In this document: piece by piece, positions 1-9,307 of the stretch
Layout of the letters: every line of letters starts with the position of its first letter
Position numbering within the stretch: position 1 is the stretch's first letter
Source: Holophaga sp.
GTDB lineage: Bacteria > Acidobacteriota > Holophagae > Holophagales > Holophagaceae
Direction: 5' to 3'
Assembly (NCBI GenBank): GCA_016715205.1
Contig: JADKBC010000004.1
Location: 137,666 to 201,665 of the forward strand
Length of the DNA: 64,000 nucleotides
Made by a program: the position numbers and the translations under genes
The notes under the pieces: generated by a model
What the model saw: only the letters and a program-made list of their open reading frames with translations
Databases searched by the model: none
What the model was told of the DNA's origin: nothing

Positions 1-1
1 C

Positions 2-1349
2 ATCAATGGGGGCCAGATCGCGGATCGATTCCTGGGGGCCAAGCGCACCATCGTCATGGGCGGTTTGTTCATCGCGGCTGGCCAGTTGTTGCTGCAGGTG
101 AAGAGCATGAACGGGCTGGTGGCCAGCCTCGTGCTTATCGCCATTGGCACCTGCCTGCTCAAGCCCAATATCAGCGCCTCGGTTGGGCGCTTGTATAGCA
201 AGGAGGATCCCCGCCGGGACGGCGCCTTCACCATTGAATACATGGGCATCAATATCGGCGCCACCGTGGCTCCGCTCATCTGCGGCTTCATGGCGGAGGG
301 CGCCAGCTTTCATCGCTTTCTGAATACCATCGGCCTGAATTCCTCCGCGGGCTGGTCCTGGGCTTTTGGGGTCTCTGGCTTTGGCATGCTATTGGGGCTG
401 TTGAACTTCGTGCTCCGCCGCCAACACATCAAAGACGTAAGCCAGCCTGAAGGAACGGTGGATGCCAAGCCTGTGAGCATGCCCTTTGTGGCTGCGCTCG
501 TCGCGATTCTGCTGGGGTTGGCTTGGATCGTGGTGTCTGGCAAGAACTGGCCCACCCAGCTCATCTTTGGAGCCGTGGCGGCTGCCACGCTGATGACGGT
601 GGTGCAGATGATGGTGAACCGCGGCATGGTGAAGATTCGCGCCGAAGCCGCCGCCACCTTGGGCGCGCCCGTTGAACACCCCAAACTCACCAAGGAAGAG
701 TTGAATCGCCTGCTCGTGGTGTTCATGATGCTGCTCTTCAGCATCTCCTTCTGGTTCGTTTTCCAGCAGGCGGGCAGCACCTTGACCCTCTTTGCCAAGG
801 AATACACCAACCGCGTGTTGTTCGGTTTCGAAATTCCCGCCAGCTGGTTCCAGACCGTGAACGCCTTCCTCATCGTGGGGTTGGGGCCGGTCTTCGTGTG
901 GATTTGGGCCAAGCGGGCTGGCAAGTTCCCCAGCAGCCCCGCGAAGTTCGCCTTCGGTTTGCTCTTCGCGGCGCTCGGCTTCTTCCTCTTGGCGCCCGCC
1001 GCCTGGATGGCCCGGCCCACGCCCGCGGATGCCATCGCCAAGGTGAACATGAGCTGGCTGATGGGTGTCTACCTGCTGCACACCATTGGGGAGCTTTGCA
1101 TCAGCCCTGTGGGCTTGAGCTACGTGTCCCGGCTGGCCCCGAAGCACCTCACGAGCCAGCTCATGGGCGCATGGTTCTTCAGTCTTGGCATTGGCGCCTA
1201 CCTGGCCGGGGAAGGCTGCGGGTTTCATGGATTCCGTGCCGCTTTACCAGGTATTCCTGATTGCCGCCTGCATTGCCCTCGGCATGAGCTTCCTGCTCTT
1301 CTTTGTCGTGAGCCGCATCATCAACAAGCTCATGGGTGGGCATAGCTAA
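2..1349 (+). CDS. POT/PTR family peptide:H+ symporter (5' end outside window; one frameshift)
   Basis: Inner-membrane proton-coupled di/tripeptide transporter of the MFS POT family. The frame is already open at the left edge and shows a POT-type GGQIADRFLGAKRTI segment, then many hydrophobic helices and a FQQAGSTLTLFA stretch. The frame breaks near 1208-1211: removing one G from the GGGG run gives GAYLAGKAAGFMD, continuing to MDSVPLYQVF and a last helix that stops at 1349. Left uncorrected, the tail is nonsense. The gene converges on an S9 peptidase gene across a shared terminator, and with the peptidase and prolidase next door it fits peptide catabolism. The family call is firm; the substrate is inferred. 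Confidence 0.85.
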
Positions 1350-1361
1350 GGTTCGTCGAAC

Positions 1362-1403
1362 GCACAAAAAACGGGGCCCCGCAAAGGGCCCCGTTTTTTG
1401 TGC
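1362..1403. terminator. Bidirectional rho-independent terminator
   Basis: Perfect 18-bp inverted repeat (1362-1379 with 1386-1403) around a 6-nt loop. A GC core is flanked by A6 on one side and T6 on the other, so it can end transcription from both convergent genes (POT transporter and S9 peptidase). Confidence 0.9.
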
Positions 1404-1416
1404 AGCGGAATCCGAA

Positions 1417-3594
1417 TTACAGGTTCTTCTTCAGAAACTCCCAGGTTTTCCAGTAGCGGAACCACACTTGTTCGGGTGTTCGCGGGCCGTGGCCGCTGCC
1501 GGGGAGCAGCACCAATTCGTGGTCCTTGCCTGCTTTCTGGAGGGCGTCCACGAACTGGATGGTGTTCTGGGGATGCACATTGTCATCGAGCGTGCCGTGG
1601 AAAAGCAGCATGCGGCCTTCAAGGTCCTTGGCCGATTTCATCAGGCTTGTGCCGTCATAGCCCGCGGCGTTGTCCTTGGGTAGGCCCATGTAGCGCTCGG
1701 TATAGATGCTGTCGTACAGGCGGTAATCCGTGACGGGTGCGCCCACAATGCCCACCTTCCACGCCTTACTGTGGGTAAGCGCATAGGCGCTCATGAAGCC
1801 GCCGTAGCTCCAGCCATCAATGGCCACACGGTTCATGTCGGCCCAGCCCTGCTGTTTGAGCCACGCCAAGCCATCCAATTGGTCTTCCAGTTCGGTTTGG
1901 CCCAGCCGTTTGTAGGCGGTGTAGGCGCTGGCAGGCCCTTTGTTCGAGGCGCTGCGGTTATCACACACCCACACCACATAGCCCTGCTGCGCCAGGAAGT
2001 GCCACCAGAGGTTGAAGCGCCCAAAGGCGTTCGCCACGGTGGGGGCGTGGGGTCCACCATAGATTTCCTGAAACACGGGGTATTTCTTGGTGGGGTCAAA
2101 AGTCGGTGGCAGCACCAGCATGGTTTCCATGGGAAATCCATCGTGGGTGGTCACCTGCTGGAATTTCACGGTGCCCAGTTGGAGCTTCTTGAAGGCCTCC
2201 GTTACCGGCTCATCGGTCAGTGGCAGGGCCTTGCCATTGAGATCAAAAAGGAGCTGCCGGGCAGGGGTGGTTGCATCCGTCCAACGATCCTGAAAACGCG
2301 AGAAGGTGGGATCGAACAACACGCGATGGATGCCCGGCTGCTGGGTGAGTCGCGTGAGCTTGGCGTTGGCTGTTTTCCCGTCCAGAGCCACGGAATAGGC
2401 ATCCAGGCCGATGGCACTGCGCTCCGTGCCGCTGAAGTAGGCGCGGCCGGATTTTTCATCCACGCCATGGAAGGTGCGCACATCCCAGGGGCCGTCCGTG
2501 ATGGCCCGACGCACAGTGCCTTCTGGATCGCAGTGGTAAAGGTGGCGGAAGCCCGTGCGATCCGATTCCCAAATGAAACTGCCGTCCTTCAGAAAATGGG
2601 GCAGGGGCAAGCGATCCTGCCAGGCTTTGCTGGTTTCGCGGATCAAGGCCTTGCCCGTTGGGTTTTCATACCGACGCAATTCCAACCATGTCTGGATTCG
2701 GTCCTGGAAGGCCGCCAGCACCCGGCCCTTGGGGTCCCAACCGACCTGCACAATCAGGGTTTCCTGGCCTGGATAGGGGTTTTCCATCCAAACGGTATTC
2801 CCGGAAAGGTCCACCACGCCCAGCTTCACCTCAGCATTGGGATCGCCTGCCTTGGGGTAGCGCAGAGGCACTTGCTTTTGAGGTTGGCTGCGGTCATCCA
2901 GCAGCATATGGATGGGCTCCTGGCTCACATCAAAACTGAGGTAGGCCAAACGGCGGGAATCGGGAGCCCACCAGAAGGCCTTGGCGCTGCCACGGCCATA
3001 GATTTCCTCGTCGTAAACCCAATCCAGACGCCCATTCAGCCGTGTTTCATGGCCGCCCTGGGTGAGGCGGGTCTCCTTGGTGGTGGCGAGCTCCACCACG
3101 TACAGGTCGTTGCCCCGCAGAAACGCGATTTTCTGGGCATCGGGGCTCAAAGTCACCGCATCCTTGGCGGAGCCATCGGTGCTGAGGCGGCGGACCGTAA
3201 GGTCATCCCGTTTAACCCAGTAGAGATCACGTTCCACGGTAATCAAGAATGCATCCATGGTCCCGGTCCAAAGGCTTGGCCCGCGTTCTGCGGCCGCCTT
3301 GGCCGGAGCTTCGGGCGCGCCAGCTTTGACGAGCGCCTCTTTGACCGCCGTGGGTTGAAGGAGTGACTGGGCTTTTCCGGTACTCGGGTCGAGGCGGAAC
3401 AGCTCACCCTTACGGTTTTCCATCAACTGGCCGTCCGGCATCCATGTGCGTTGGGGGGCGGGCATGGCCAGGTAGTTCACGCGCTGTTGGGGATGGAATA
3501 GTTTTTCCAAGGTGAGTTGGCTGGCCTCTTGGGCGACCAAGGGTCCAGCGACTAGCGCCGGAATGAGGCCAAAGGAAAGGGCACGGAGGCGCAT
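1417..3594 (-). CDS. Secreted S9 family peptidase (dipeptidyl peptidase IV-like)
   Basis: Serine peptidase of about 725 aa, predicted to act in the periplasm or outside the cell, releasing dipeptides from peptides. The chosen start at 3594 gives MRLRALSFGLIPALVAG, a clear signal peptide ending near VAQ, with AGGAG 5 nt upstream; an upstream in-frame start would add a non-signal extension. The N-terminal beta-propeller (DPPIV_N) occupies about residues 40-450. The C-terminal alpha/beta hydrolase holds the nucleophile in GWSYGGF, the Asp in LLFHGTLDDNVHP and the His in LPGSGHGP, so the catalytic triad is complete. Next to a peptide transporter and a prolidase it fits a peptide-scavenging role. 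Prolyl specificity is by family only. Confidence 0.9.
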   Translation of the reverse strand: MRLRALSFGLIPALVAGPLVAQEASQLTLEKLFHPQQRVNYLAMPAPQRTWMPDGQLMENRKGELFRLDPSTGKAQSLLQPTAVKEALVKAGAPEAPAKAAAERGPSLWTGTMDAFLITVERDLYWVKRDDLTVRRLSTDGSAKDAVTLSPDAQKIAFLRGNDLYVVELATTKETRLTQGGHETRLNGRLDWVYDEEIYGRGSAKAFWWAPDSRRLAYLSFDVSQEPIHMLLDDRSQPQKQVPLRYPKAGDPNAEVKLGVVDLSGNTVWMENPYPGQETLIVQVGWDPKGRVLAAFQDRIQTWLELRRYENPTGKALIRETSKAWQDRLPLPHFLKDGSFIWESDRTGFRHLYHCDPEGTVRRAITDGPWDVRTFHGVDEKSGRAYFSGTERSAIGLDAYSVALDGKTANAKLTRLTQQPGIHRVLFDPTFSRFQDRWTDATTPARQLLFDLNGKALPLTDEPVTEAFKKLQLGTVKFQQVTTHDGFPMETMLVLPPTFDPTKKYPVFQEIYGGPHAPTVANAFGRFNLWWHFLAQQGYVVWVCDNRSASNKGPASAYTAYKRLGQTELEDQLDGLAWLKQQGWADMNRVAIDGWSYGGFMSAYALTHSKAWKVGIVGAPVTDYRLYDSIYTERYMGLPKDNAAGYDGTSLMKSAKDLEGRMLLFHGTLDDNVHPQNTIQFVDALQKAGKDHELVLLPGSGHGPRTPEQVWFRYWKTWEFLKKNL

Positions 3595-3649
3595 GAATAC
3601 TCCTGGAATGGGCAAGTGTATCGCATTGCGATGCCTGATCGAAGCAGGC

Positions 3650-3687
3650 AAAAAGAGAGGGCCGTAGGCGTTTTCCCACGGCCCTCT
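3650..3687 (-). terminator. Rho-independent terminator downstream of pepQ
   Basis: 10-bp stem (3656-3665 with 3678-3687). On the minus strand the hairpin is followed by a run of T (plus-strand AAAAA at 3650-3654), placing it just after the prolidase gene. Confidence 0.8.
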
Positions 3688-3702
3688 TCCTGGAAAATAG
3701 AT

Positions 3703-5025
3703 TCAGTTCGGTAAGTGTTCCCGGGTGAGGTTCCGAGGAGCGCCTTCCGTTACCAGCACGTTGTCCTCGATGCGGATGCCGCCGAGGGTGCTGAGTTCAT
3801 CGATGAGCGTCCAGTTGAAACGGCTTGCGTGCTCACCTTCCCGGAAAGGTCGGAGCAGCATCGGGATGAAGTAGAGCCCGGGCTCGATGGTGACAATCTG
3901 ACGGGGTTCCAGGGTGCGGGTGGTGCGCAGGCTGGGGTATTCCGCCGGAGGTGCCTGGAAGGTGCCATCGGGGCCCGCCAGTTTGCCGCCCACATCATGC
4001 ACCTGGATGCCCAGGTGATGGCCCAGGCCATGGGGCAGGAAGGCGCGGGAGAAACCTTTGGCCACGGATTCTTCCACGGAAGCATGCACGATTCCGGATT
4101 CCTTCAGCAGGGCGGCGACCTTCAAATGGGCCTGGTGATGGAGCTGGCCGAAGGGCAGGGCATTCTTGACCGCAGCGCAGAGTTCCAGCTGGAGTTTTTC
4201 CATGCCTGCCACCAGGGCCACGAATCGGGCGTCGCAGGTGGGGGAGGTAACGGTGCGGGTGATATCGGAAGCGTAGTCCCGCACTCGGGCACCGCAATCC
4301 AAGATCATAGTTTCGCCATTCTTGTGGGTGCGTTTGTTCTCGTAGTGCAGGGTGGCGCCCTTCTCGTTGAGGGCCACGATGGAGGAAAAGGCCAGTTCAT
4401 GATCCAGGCAGCCCACCCCCTGGGCAAATGCGTGGTGGATCTCCAGCTCGGAAGCCCCCGCCAGGAAAGCTTTGCGCCCGGCCAAATGGCCCTTGGCGCC
4501 AAGGACCGTGGCTTCTTCCAGGTTACGGATTTCGTAGGCGCTCTTGTAGGCACGGCCCCAGTCCAGATACGCGGTGAGCTTCACAGGGTTGATGCCGAGC
4601 CCAGCGGTTTCTGCTCGTTCCACTTCGTTGCCGATATAGGCGGCAAGAGTGGGTTTGCCCACGGCTTCCCACACGGCGTCCAGACTGGGGCATTCCACCA
4701 GTTCAAAGCCCTCGACCCAGAATGGTGTGCCGCCCCAGATGGCTTCCAGGCTTAGCTGCTCGTACCAGAAATCCTCAGGGGCGTAGCGGGCCAGCAGCGG
4801 TTTCTTGCCGGGGCGGATCACCAGGGCGTGGTGTGGGCCCATCAAGGGGCAGTAATGGCGGAAATGGGGCGTGGGCCGGAAGGGGGCGTCCTGGTCGTCC
4901 GCGAAGTGCGTGTACGCGGCGCCGCTGGAGATGACAAGCGCGTCAAAGCCATTGGCCGCAAGCGCCTGCTCCGCATAGGCGAGTCGCTCCTTCAGGTGGT
5001 CGAGGAAAAGGGATTTCAGGTCCAT
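3703..5025 (-). CDS. pepQ: Xaa-Pro dipeptidase (prolidase), M24 family
   Basis: Cytosolic metallopeptidase of about 440 aa that splits Xaa-Pro dipeptides. The M24 metal ligands are visible: two Asp in ILDCGARVRDYASDITRT, His in HGLGHHLGIQVHD, Glu in TIEPGLYF and Glu in RIEDNVLVTE. The PepQ-like N-terminus FADDQDAPFRPTPHF supports prolidase over aminopeptidase P. The start at 5025 has GGAG a few bases upstream; an earlier in-frame ATG lacks this. With the neighbouring S9 peptidase and POT transporter it completes a peptide degradation set. Confidence 0.9.
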   Translation of the reverse strand: MDLKSLFLDHLKERLAYAEQALAANGFDALVISSGAAYTHFADDQDAPFRPTPHFRHYCPLMGPHHALVIRPGKKPLLARYAPEDFWYEQLSLEAIWGGTPFWVEGFELVECPSLDAVWEAVGKPTLAAYIGNEVERAETAGLGINPVKLTAYLDWGRAYKSAYEIRNLEEATVLGAKGHLAGRKAFLAGASELEIHHAFAQGVGCLDHELAFSSIVALNEKGATLHYENKRTHKNGETMILDCGARVRDYASDITRTVTSPTCDARFVALVAGMEKLQLELCAAVKNALPFGQLHHQAHLKVAALLKESGIVHASVEESVAKGFSRAFLPHGLGHHLGIQVHDVGGKLAGPDGTFQAPPAEYPSLRTTRTLEPRQIVTIEPGLYFIPMLLRPFREGEHASRFNWTLIDELSTLGGIRIEDNVLVTEGAPRNLTREHLPN

Positions 5026-5222
5026 GGGATCTCCGGGTGGGGCGCTCGTCCCGATTATGGAAGCAAACCTCCCTTTAGGAACAGATCCCTGCACGTCGAG
5101 GTTCGTTCTCTGCAATTCAGGGTGCCCTATCAACGCTTCGCACTCCCCGGTGAGCCTTTTCCATCCGGAGGCACTCTACTGTTGTGGAGCGGAAATCATC
5201 TGCCCCACACCAAGGAGGCTTT

Positions 5223-5735
5223 ATGATCACTCGGACGTTTTTTGCCCTTGCGCTGGGCTTGTCCCTTGCGGCACCCATGGCCGCCCTGGAACCACCACCC
5301 GGCCCCCCGCCCGGCATGCATCGCGGCCATGGCTTTGGACCCTTGATGATGTGGGGCCTGGACCTTACCGATGCACAAAAGGCCAGCATGAAGGCCATTG
5401 CCGAAAGGCACCACGCGGCCATGAAACCGAAGTTTGAGGCCGCCGCCGAGGCCCGCAAGGCCTTGCATGGGGCCATGCAGGATCCCGCCACCTCACCTGA
5501 GCAGTTGAAAGCCCTGCACGACAAGGCTTCCCAGGCTCAGTTCGAATTGGCCCTGGACCGCCGAGCCATGCGACAGGAAAGCCTCGCCCTGCTTACCCCC
5601 GAGCAGAAAGCCAAGGCCGAAAAGCTGCGGGTTGAGATGCAACAGCGCCCCGAACATCCCCGCGGACCCGAAGGCCCCCATCGCGGCATGCCCCATGATC
5701 CAGGGATGCGGCCCAATGGCCCCATGAAGAAGTAA
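5223..5735 (+). CDS. Spy/CpxP-like periplasmic LTxxQ protein
   Basis: Predicted periplasmic protein of 170 aa. A strong AGGAGG lies 5 nt before the ATG at 5223. Residues 1-20 form a signal peptide (MITRTFFALALGLSLAAP). The mature part is helical and Ala/Lys/Glu-rich with two LTxxQ motifs (LTDAQKASM and LTPEQKAKA), typical of Spy, CpxP and ZraP, which are envelope chaperones or stress sensors. The ends are rich in Pro, Gly, His and Met (GPPPGMHRGHGFG near the N-terminus; HRGMPHDPGMRP near the C-terminus), hinting at metal binding as in ZraP. It is 11 nt upstream of a histidine kinase gene, so the three genes probably form one operon, with this protein as target or modulator. Confidence 0.75.
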   Translation: MITRTFFALALGLSLAAPMAALEPPPGPPPGMHRGHGFGPLMMWGLDLTDAQKASMKAIAERHHAAMKPKFEAAAEARKALHGAMQDPATSPEQLKALHDKASQAQFELALDRRAMRQESLALLTPEQKAKAEKLRVEMQQRPEHPRGPEGPHRGMPHDPGMRPNGPMKK

Positions 5736-5746
5736 ACTGAATCTCC

Positions 5747-6859
5747 ATGCGACTTTCTGAACTCGGTTCGATCACCTGGACGAGAATCCGGCGCCCCGCC
5801 ACTTGGGGCGCCGTACTCGCCTTTGGCTTGTTGTGGATTCTCACCCGCTGGGGCTTCGGCACGGCACCGAACCGTTGGCAGGAATTCGTCTACCCCCTTG
5901 CTTTGCCCTTTGCCTACTTGGCGCTCTCGCCGGTGCCCTGGCAGTGGACCGGGAATGACCGCCCCCTGGCCTCCACAGCACGCGGGCTGATTCAGGCCAT
6001 TCCCTGGAATCTTGTGTGGGTGGTGGGCTTTTCGATCTTGTTGGGCATGAATCATGGCGCTGAACGCCGCGGGGTGGGTCCCAGCCCGGCCGGTCGGCAC
6101 GGCCCAGGCCCCCGAATGGAGCTGCCTGAGCCGCCACCGCCGCATCGCTTGCTGCACCCCCGCGTGGTGACCCTGGCCATCGCCAACCTTTCCTTTGCCA
6201 TGCTGCTGGGGTGGATTCTGGCGGACAAGGAACGGGCCGAACGCAAGGAATCCGATGCCATGCGTGCCGCCGATGCGGCCCAAGCCCGCGCGCTCCAGGC
6301 CCAGATGAATCCCCATGTGCTGTTCAATGCCATTAGCGGATTGACCGAGCTGGTGCGGGAGGATCCCAAAGCGGCCGAAGATGCCCTGGTGAGTTTGGCT
6401 TCGTTGCTGCGAGGGCTTCTCGAAAACAGCTCCCGAGCCCTGGCACCCTTGGCTTCCGAACGCGCCCTGATTGAACAGTATTTGGCCCTGGAAACCATTC
6501 GCTTGGGCCATCGCCTGCGGGTGGCCTGGGATTGGGACCAAGCATTGGAGACCTGCGAATTGCCACCGCTGTTGTTGCAACCCCTGGTGGAAAATGCCAT
6601 CAAGCACGGGGTGGCTCCGAACCGCGGGGGTGGTGAGCTAAACATCTTTTTGCGGGGCGGCGGTGACCACCTCGCCTTGGGCGTAGCCAATACGGGGCAA
6701 CCGTTGATCGAACATGCGCCTGAGGGCATCGGCCTCCGCAACCTGCGGGAGCGCCTGGCGCTCCTGGGCGAACCGCCTGAGGCGCTCACACTGCGTCGTG
6801 AGGGCACCTGGACCCTGGCAGAACTGCGCATGACACACCTGAAAACGGGGCAACCATGA
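5747..6859 (+). CDS. LytS/YehU-type sensor histidine kinase
   Basis: Membrane histidine kinase of 370 aa. Several hydrophobic segments lie in about residues 20-165, with a polar Pro/His-rich stretch between them. The His_kinase domain (PF06580 type) starts with QAQMNPHVLFNAISGL, the His being the likely phosphorylation site, followed by a HATPase_c domain with VENAIKHGV (N box) and GIGLRNLRERL (G box). Its stop overlaps the start of the LytTR response regulator by 4 nt, so the two are translationally coupled partners. The signal is unknown; the upstream Spy-like protein suggests envelope stress or metal. Confidence 0.85.
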   Translation: MRLSELGSITWTRIRRPATWGAVLAFGLLWILTRWGFGTAPNRWQEFVYPLALPFAYLALSPVPWQWTGNDRPLASTARGLIQAIPWNLVWVVGFSILLGMNHGAERRGVGPSPAGRHGPGPRMELPEPPPPHRLLHPRVVTLAIANLSFAMLLGWILADKERAERKESDAMRAADAAQARALQAQMNPHVLFNAISGLTELVREDPKAAEDALVSLASLLRGLLENSSRALAPLASERALIEQYLALETIRLGHRLRVAWDWDQALETCELPPLLLQPLVENAIKHGVAPNRGGGELNIFLRGGGDHLALGVANTGQPLIEHAPEGIGLRNLRERLALLGEPPEALTLRREGTWTLAELRMTHLKTGQP

Positions 6860-7575
6860 ACGCACCCCTGCGGGTACTCGTGGCCGAGGACGAACCCTAT
6901 AACCGCCGGCGCCTGGTGCGCTTATTGGGCGAAGCCCAGTGCGAGGTGGTGGCCGAATTGGAGGATGGCCCCGCCGTGTTGGAATGGCTGGAAAAGGGTG
7001 GGGACGCGGATGTCCTGTTCCTGGACATCCAGATGCCTGGCCTCACCGGGCTGGATGTGGCCGAGGATCTGCCACGGCCCTTTCCTATCGTGTTCGTCAC
7101 CGCCTATGCCGAACACGCGATCCGCGCCTTCGAACAGGCCGCGGTGGATTACCTGCTGAAGCCCGTGACGGCGGACCGTCTGGAGAAAACGCTGCAGCGT
7201 CTTCGCACGCCCCAGGCCCATTCCGAGGCCCCCAAACCAACGGGGCCGCTTCGCTACCCCGTCAAGGCGGGCGAAGGGCTCATCTTCCTGGATCTGGCCA
7301 AGACCACCCACTTCACCTTTGAGGATGGGGTGGTGTGGGCCCATGCTGGAGAACGTTTCCGAACCATTTGGAAGAGCCTTTCCGAGGCGGAAATTGCCCT
7401 GGCTGGCCGAGGCCTGATCCGCGGGCATCGCCACCTTCTGCTGCGGCCCGAGGCCATCATGGGCGTGCGCCCCGGCGATTCCGGGCGCTTACTGGCTCGC
7501 ATCGCTGGAGGAGCAGAGCTGGAGATCAGTCGGGGCGCCGCGCCGATCTTGAAAAAGTGCCTGGGGCTCGGTTAA
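6856..7575 (+). CDS. LytTR-family response regulator
   Basis: Two-domain regulator of 239 aa. The receiver domain (residues 1-120) carries the acidic pocket VAEDEP, the phospho-acceptor Asp in FLDIQMPG and the Lys in DYLLKPV. The C-terminal part (about 135-235) fits a LytTR DNA-binding domain, with RTIWKSLSEAE and a typical late segment LIRGHRHLLLRPEAI. ATGA overlap with the kinase gene upstream shows coupling. It probably controls envelope genes, possibly its own operon. Confidence 0.85.
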   Translation: MNAPLRVLVAEDEPYNRRRLVRLLGEAQCEVVAELEDGPAVLEWLEKGGDADVLFLDIQMPGLTGLDVAEDLPRPFPIVFVTAYAEHAIRAFEQAAVDYLLKPVTADRLEKTLQRLRTPQAHSEAPKPTGPLRYPVKAGEGLIFLDLAKTTHFTFEDGVVWAHAGERFRTIWKSLSEAEIALAGRGLIRGHRHLLLRPEAIMGVRPGDSGRLLARIAGGAELEISRGAAPILKKCLGLG

Positions 7576-8381
7576 AGGAACAGTAGCGGTTTCCCGGCCT
7601 CGGCGAATCCATGCCGGACGGCCTTCTCGAAGAAAAGTCCCAGGCTTTCCCGCTCGGCTTCGCCCAGGTGGTAGCTGATGTTTTCCGTGAGGTATTCACG
7701 GAGTTCCAGCTTGGTCCAGCCGATGGCGTGCCAAGCTTCCTCGATAATCGCGGTGAGATGCTGCTGGCCCATGTCCAGGCTTTTCTGGAAAAAGGGTGCC
7801 ACGCCACCGGGCACCGGCACCTCGGGCGCGGCTTCACGCACCATCCAGAGGGCGAACACAAAGGGCAGGCCCGTCCACGCGTGCCATTCCTCGGCGAGGT
7901 CCATGACGATCAGGCCCTCCTTGCGCGCCCGCATGGCGGGATCCCCAATGACCAAGGCTGCGTCGTGGGTTTCCAGCATGCGCTCCAGGTCCGGGCCCAT
8001 GGTGTGCGTGGTGGGCGTGGTGCCATAGCGTTCACGGAGCAGGATTTGGCCCAGCACCACGGAACTGCGGCTGGAGGTATCCAGGGCAAGGCTCTTGATC
8101 GCTTCGGGGGGAACTTTGGAGAGGATCACCACGCTGCGAACCCGCTTGGGTGAGGCAATGCAAAGGCCGGGCACGATGCGCAAATCCGGGATGCGGAGGA
8201 ATTCGATGGAGCTGATGAGACCAGCATCCACCTCTCCGGACCGCAACTGGTCCGCACAGACCGAAGGCACCTGGAACTTGAGGTGAAAATGCTCGTATCC
8301 CAAGCCCCGCTTGAACCCGTAGTTGAGGGGGGCGGAATTGAGGTAATCGATGATGGAAATTCGGAAAGGGCGATCAGGCAT
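7572..8381 (-). CDS. mqnA: Chorismate dehydratase MqnA (futalosine menaquinone pathway)
   Basis: MqnA dehydrates chorismate to 3-enolpyruvylbenzoate, the first committed step of the futalosine route to menaquinone. The 269-aa protein has the periplasmic-binding-protein-like fold and family motifs: IIDYLNSAPLNYGF at the N-terminus, SGEVDAGLISSIEFL, and LALDTSSRSSVVL. No other mqn gene is in the window. The 3' end overlaps the LytTR gene by 4 nt on the opposite strand. A TAGACT hexamer lies exactly 6 nt before the ATG and no Shine-Dalgarno is seen, so the mRNA may be leaderless. Confidence 0.88.
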   Translation of the reverse strand: MPDRPFRISIIDYLNSAPLNYGFKRGLGYEHFHLKFQVPSVCADQLRSGEVDAGLISSIEFLRIPDLRIVPGLCIASPKRVRSVVILSKVPPEAIKSLALDTSSRSSVVLGQILLRERYGTTPTTHTMGPDLERMLETHDAALVIGDPAMRARKEGLIVMDLAEEWHAWTGLPFVFALWMVREAAPEVPVPGGVAPFFQKSLDMGQQHLTAIIEEAWHAIGWTKLELREYLTENISYHLGEAERESLGLFFEKAVRHGFAEAGKPLLFL

Positions 8382-8387
8382 GGGGAA

Positions 8388-8393
8388 AGTCTA
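8388..8393 (-). promoter_or_regulatory. -10 hexamer TAGACT of mqnA (leaderless type)
   Basis: On the minus strand TAGACT is followed by six bases (TTCCCC) and then the mqnA ATG. A start site 6-7 nt after the -10 box would fall on the start codon itself. It is one of six such arrangements in this window. Confidence 0.5.
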
Positions 8394-8453
8394 CCTCCGG
8401 ACACGATGCAGAAAGCCAATCCCATTCCTTTAAATCAGTGCCATCATGTGCAC

Positions 8454-8957
8454 ATGACCCTTTGGTACTACGAAATCGAGACCCCGTTGGGCTCCATGAT
8501 CGCCGCCTTCGACGACCGGGGAAAACTGCGGGAACTGACCTTCGGTGGCCTGGATCCCCGCGCCACGGCGCCCTTGGCGCCCAAGGTCCAGCGGGAAGCG
8601 CACCATTTTCTGATCAAGCAACTCGATGCCTACTTCAACCGCAACCTCCGCACCTTCACGGTGCCCGTGGATCCCCAGGGAACGGAATTCCAAAAACGGG
8701 TGTGGGAAGAACTTTTGAACATTCCCTACGGAGTGACCATCAGCTACCTGGATCTTGCCCGGCGGTTGGGGGATGAAAATCTTGTGCGGGCCGTGGGTTC
8801 TGCCAACGGTGCCAACCCCATCGCCATCCTGATCCCCTGCCATCGGGTGATCGGGTCTGACCGCAGTCTCACGGGTTACGCGGGTGGGCTGGAGCGCAAA
8901 GAAGCCCTCCTCAAGTTGGAAGGTGCCATCCAAACCCCGCCACCGTTGCCGTTTTAG
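8454..8957 (+). CDS. ogt: Methylated-DNA--protein-cysteine methyltransferase
   Basis: Suicide DNA repair enzyme of 167 aa that moves the methyl group from O6-methylguanine to its own cysteine. The active-site PCHRVIG is at about residues 126-132, preceded by the helix-turn-helix GTEFQKRVWEELLNIPYG with the arginine-finger region and the asparagine hinge SANGANP. The N-terminal part (MTLWYYEIETPLGSMIAAF) is the usual Ogt ribonuclease-like domain. The ATG at 8454 is chosen because family homology begins there, although the frame stays open further upstream into the divergent mqnA gene. Confidence 0.9.
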   Translation: MTLWYYEIETPLGSMIAAFDDRGKLRELTFGGLDPRATAPLAPKVQREAHHFLIKQLDAYFNRNLRTFTVPVDPQGTEFQKRVWEELLNIPYGVTISYLDLARRLGDENLVRAVGSANGANPIAILIPCHRVIGSDRSLTGYAGGLERKEALLKLEGAIQTPPPLPF

Positions 8958-9301
8958 AGTTCGCCGCGCGGGATTTCCTGCATGGAAATTTCCTGGGCTT
9001 CCAGTGCTTGGCGCATGAATTCGATCGCAGCCAGGGGATCCACACCCTTGCCGCAGGTGAAGTAATCCAGAGCGGCAAAGGCGTGCTCGGGCCAGGTGTG
9101 GATGGCCAGATGGCTTTCAGCCACCACCACCACGCCGCTGATGCCCAGGGGCTCAAAGTGATGAAAGCTTTGAGTCACCACGGTGGCGCCACTGACTTTC
9201 GCCGCTTGGACCATGGCCGATTGCACAAGCGCAAGGTCCGCGAGCCGCGTGGGTTCGCAGCCCTTCATTTCGGCAAGCAGGTGGCGTCCAAGGGCAGGCA
9301 T
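8954..9301 (-). CDS. speD: S-adenosylmethionine decarboxylase proenzyme
   Basis: Pyruvoyl enzyme of 115 aa making decarboxylated AdoMet for spermidine synthesis. This short bacterial/archaeal class is processed before the Ser in the motif VVVAESHLAIHTWPE, and FTCGKGVDP holds the conserved Cys. Length and motifs fit the class well. No spermidine synthase lies in the window. Its 3' end overlaps ogt by 4 nt on the other strand. TAGGTT lies 6 nt before the ATG without a Shine-Dalgarno, so it is probably leaderless. Confidence 0.9.
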   Translation of the reverse strand: MPALGRHLLAEMKGCEPTRLADLALVQSAMVQAAKVSGATVVTQSFHHFEPLGISGVVVVAESHLAIHTWPEHAFAALDYFTCGKGVDPLAAIEFMRQALEAQEISMQEIPRGEL

Positions 9302-9307
9302 TTCAAA

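Noticed and set aside
1771..3366. 531-aa open frame on the plus strand opposite the S9 peptidase
   Set aside because: No recognisable domain, and the minus strand has a complete peptidase with signal peptide and catalytic triad.
3715..4755. 346-aa open frame on the plus strand opposite pepQ
   Set aside because: Shadow of a well-supported prolidase with all metal ligands present.
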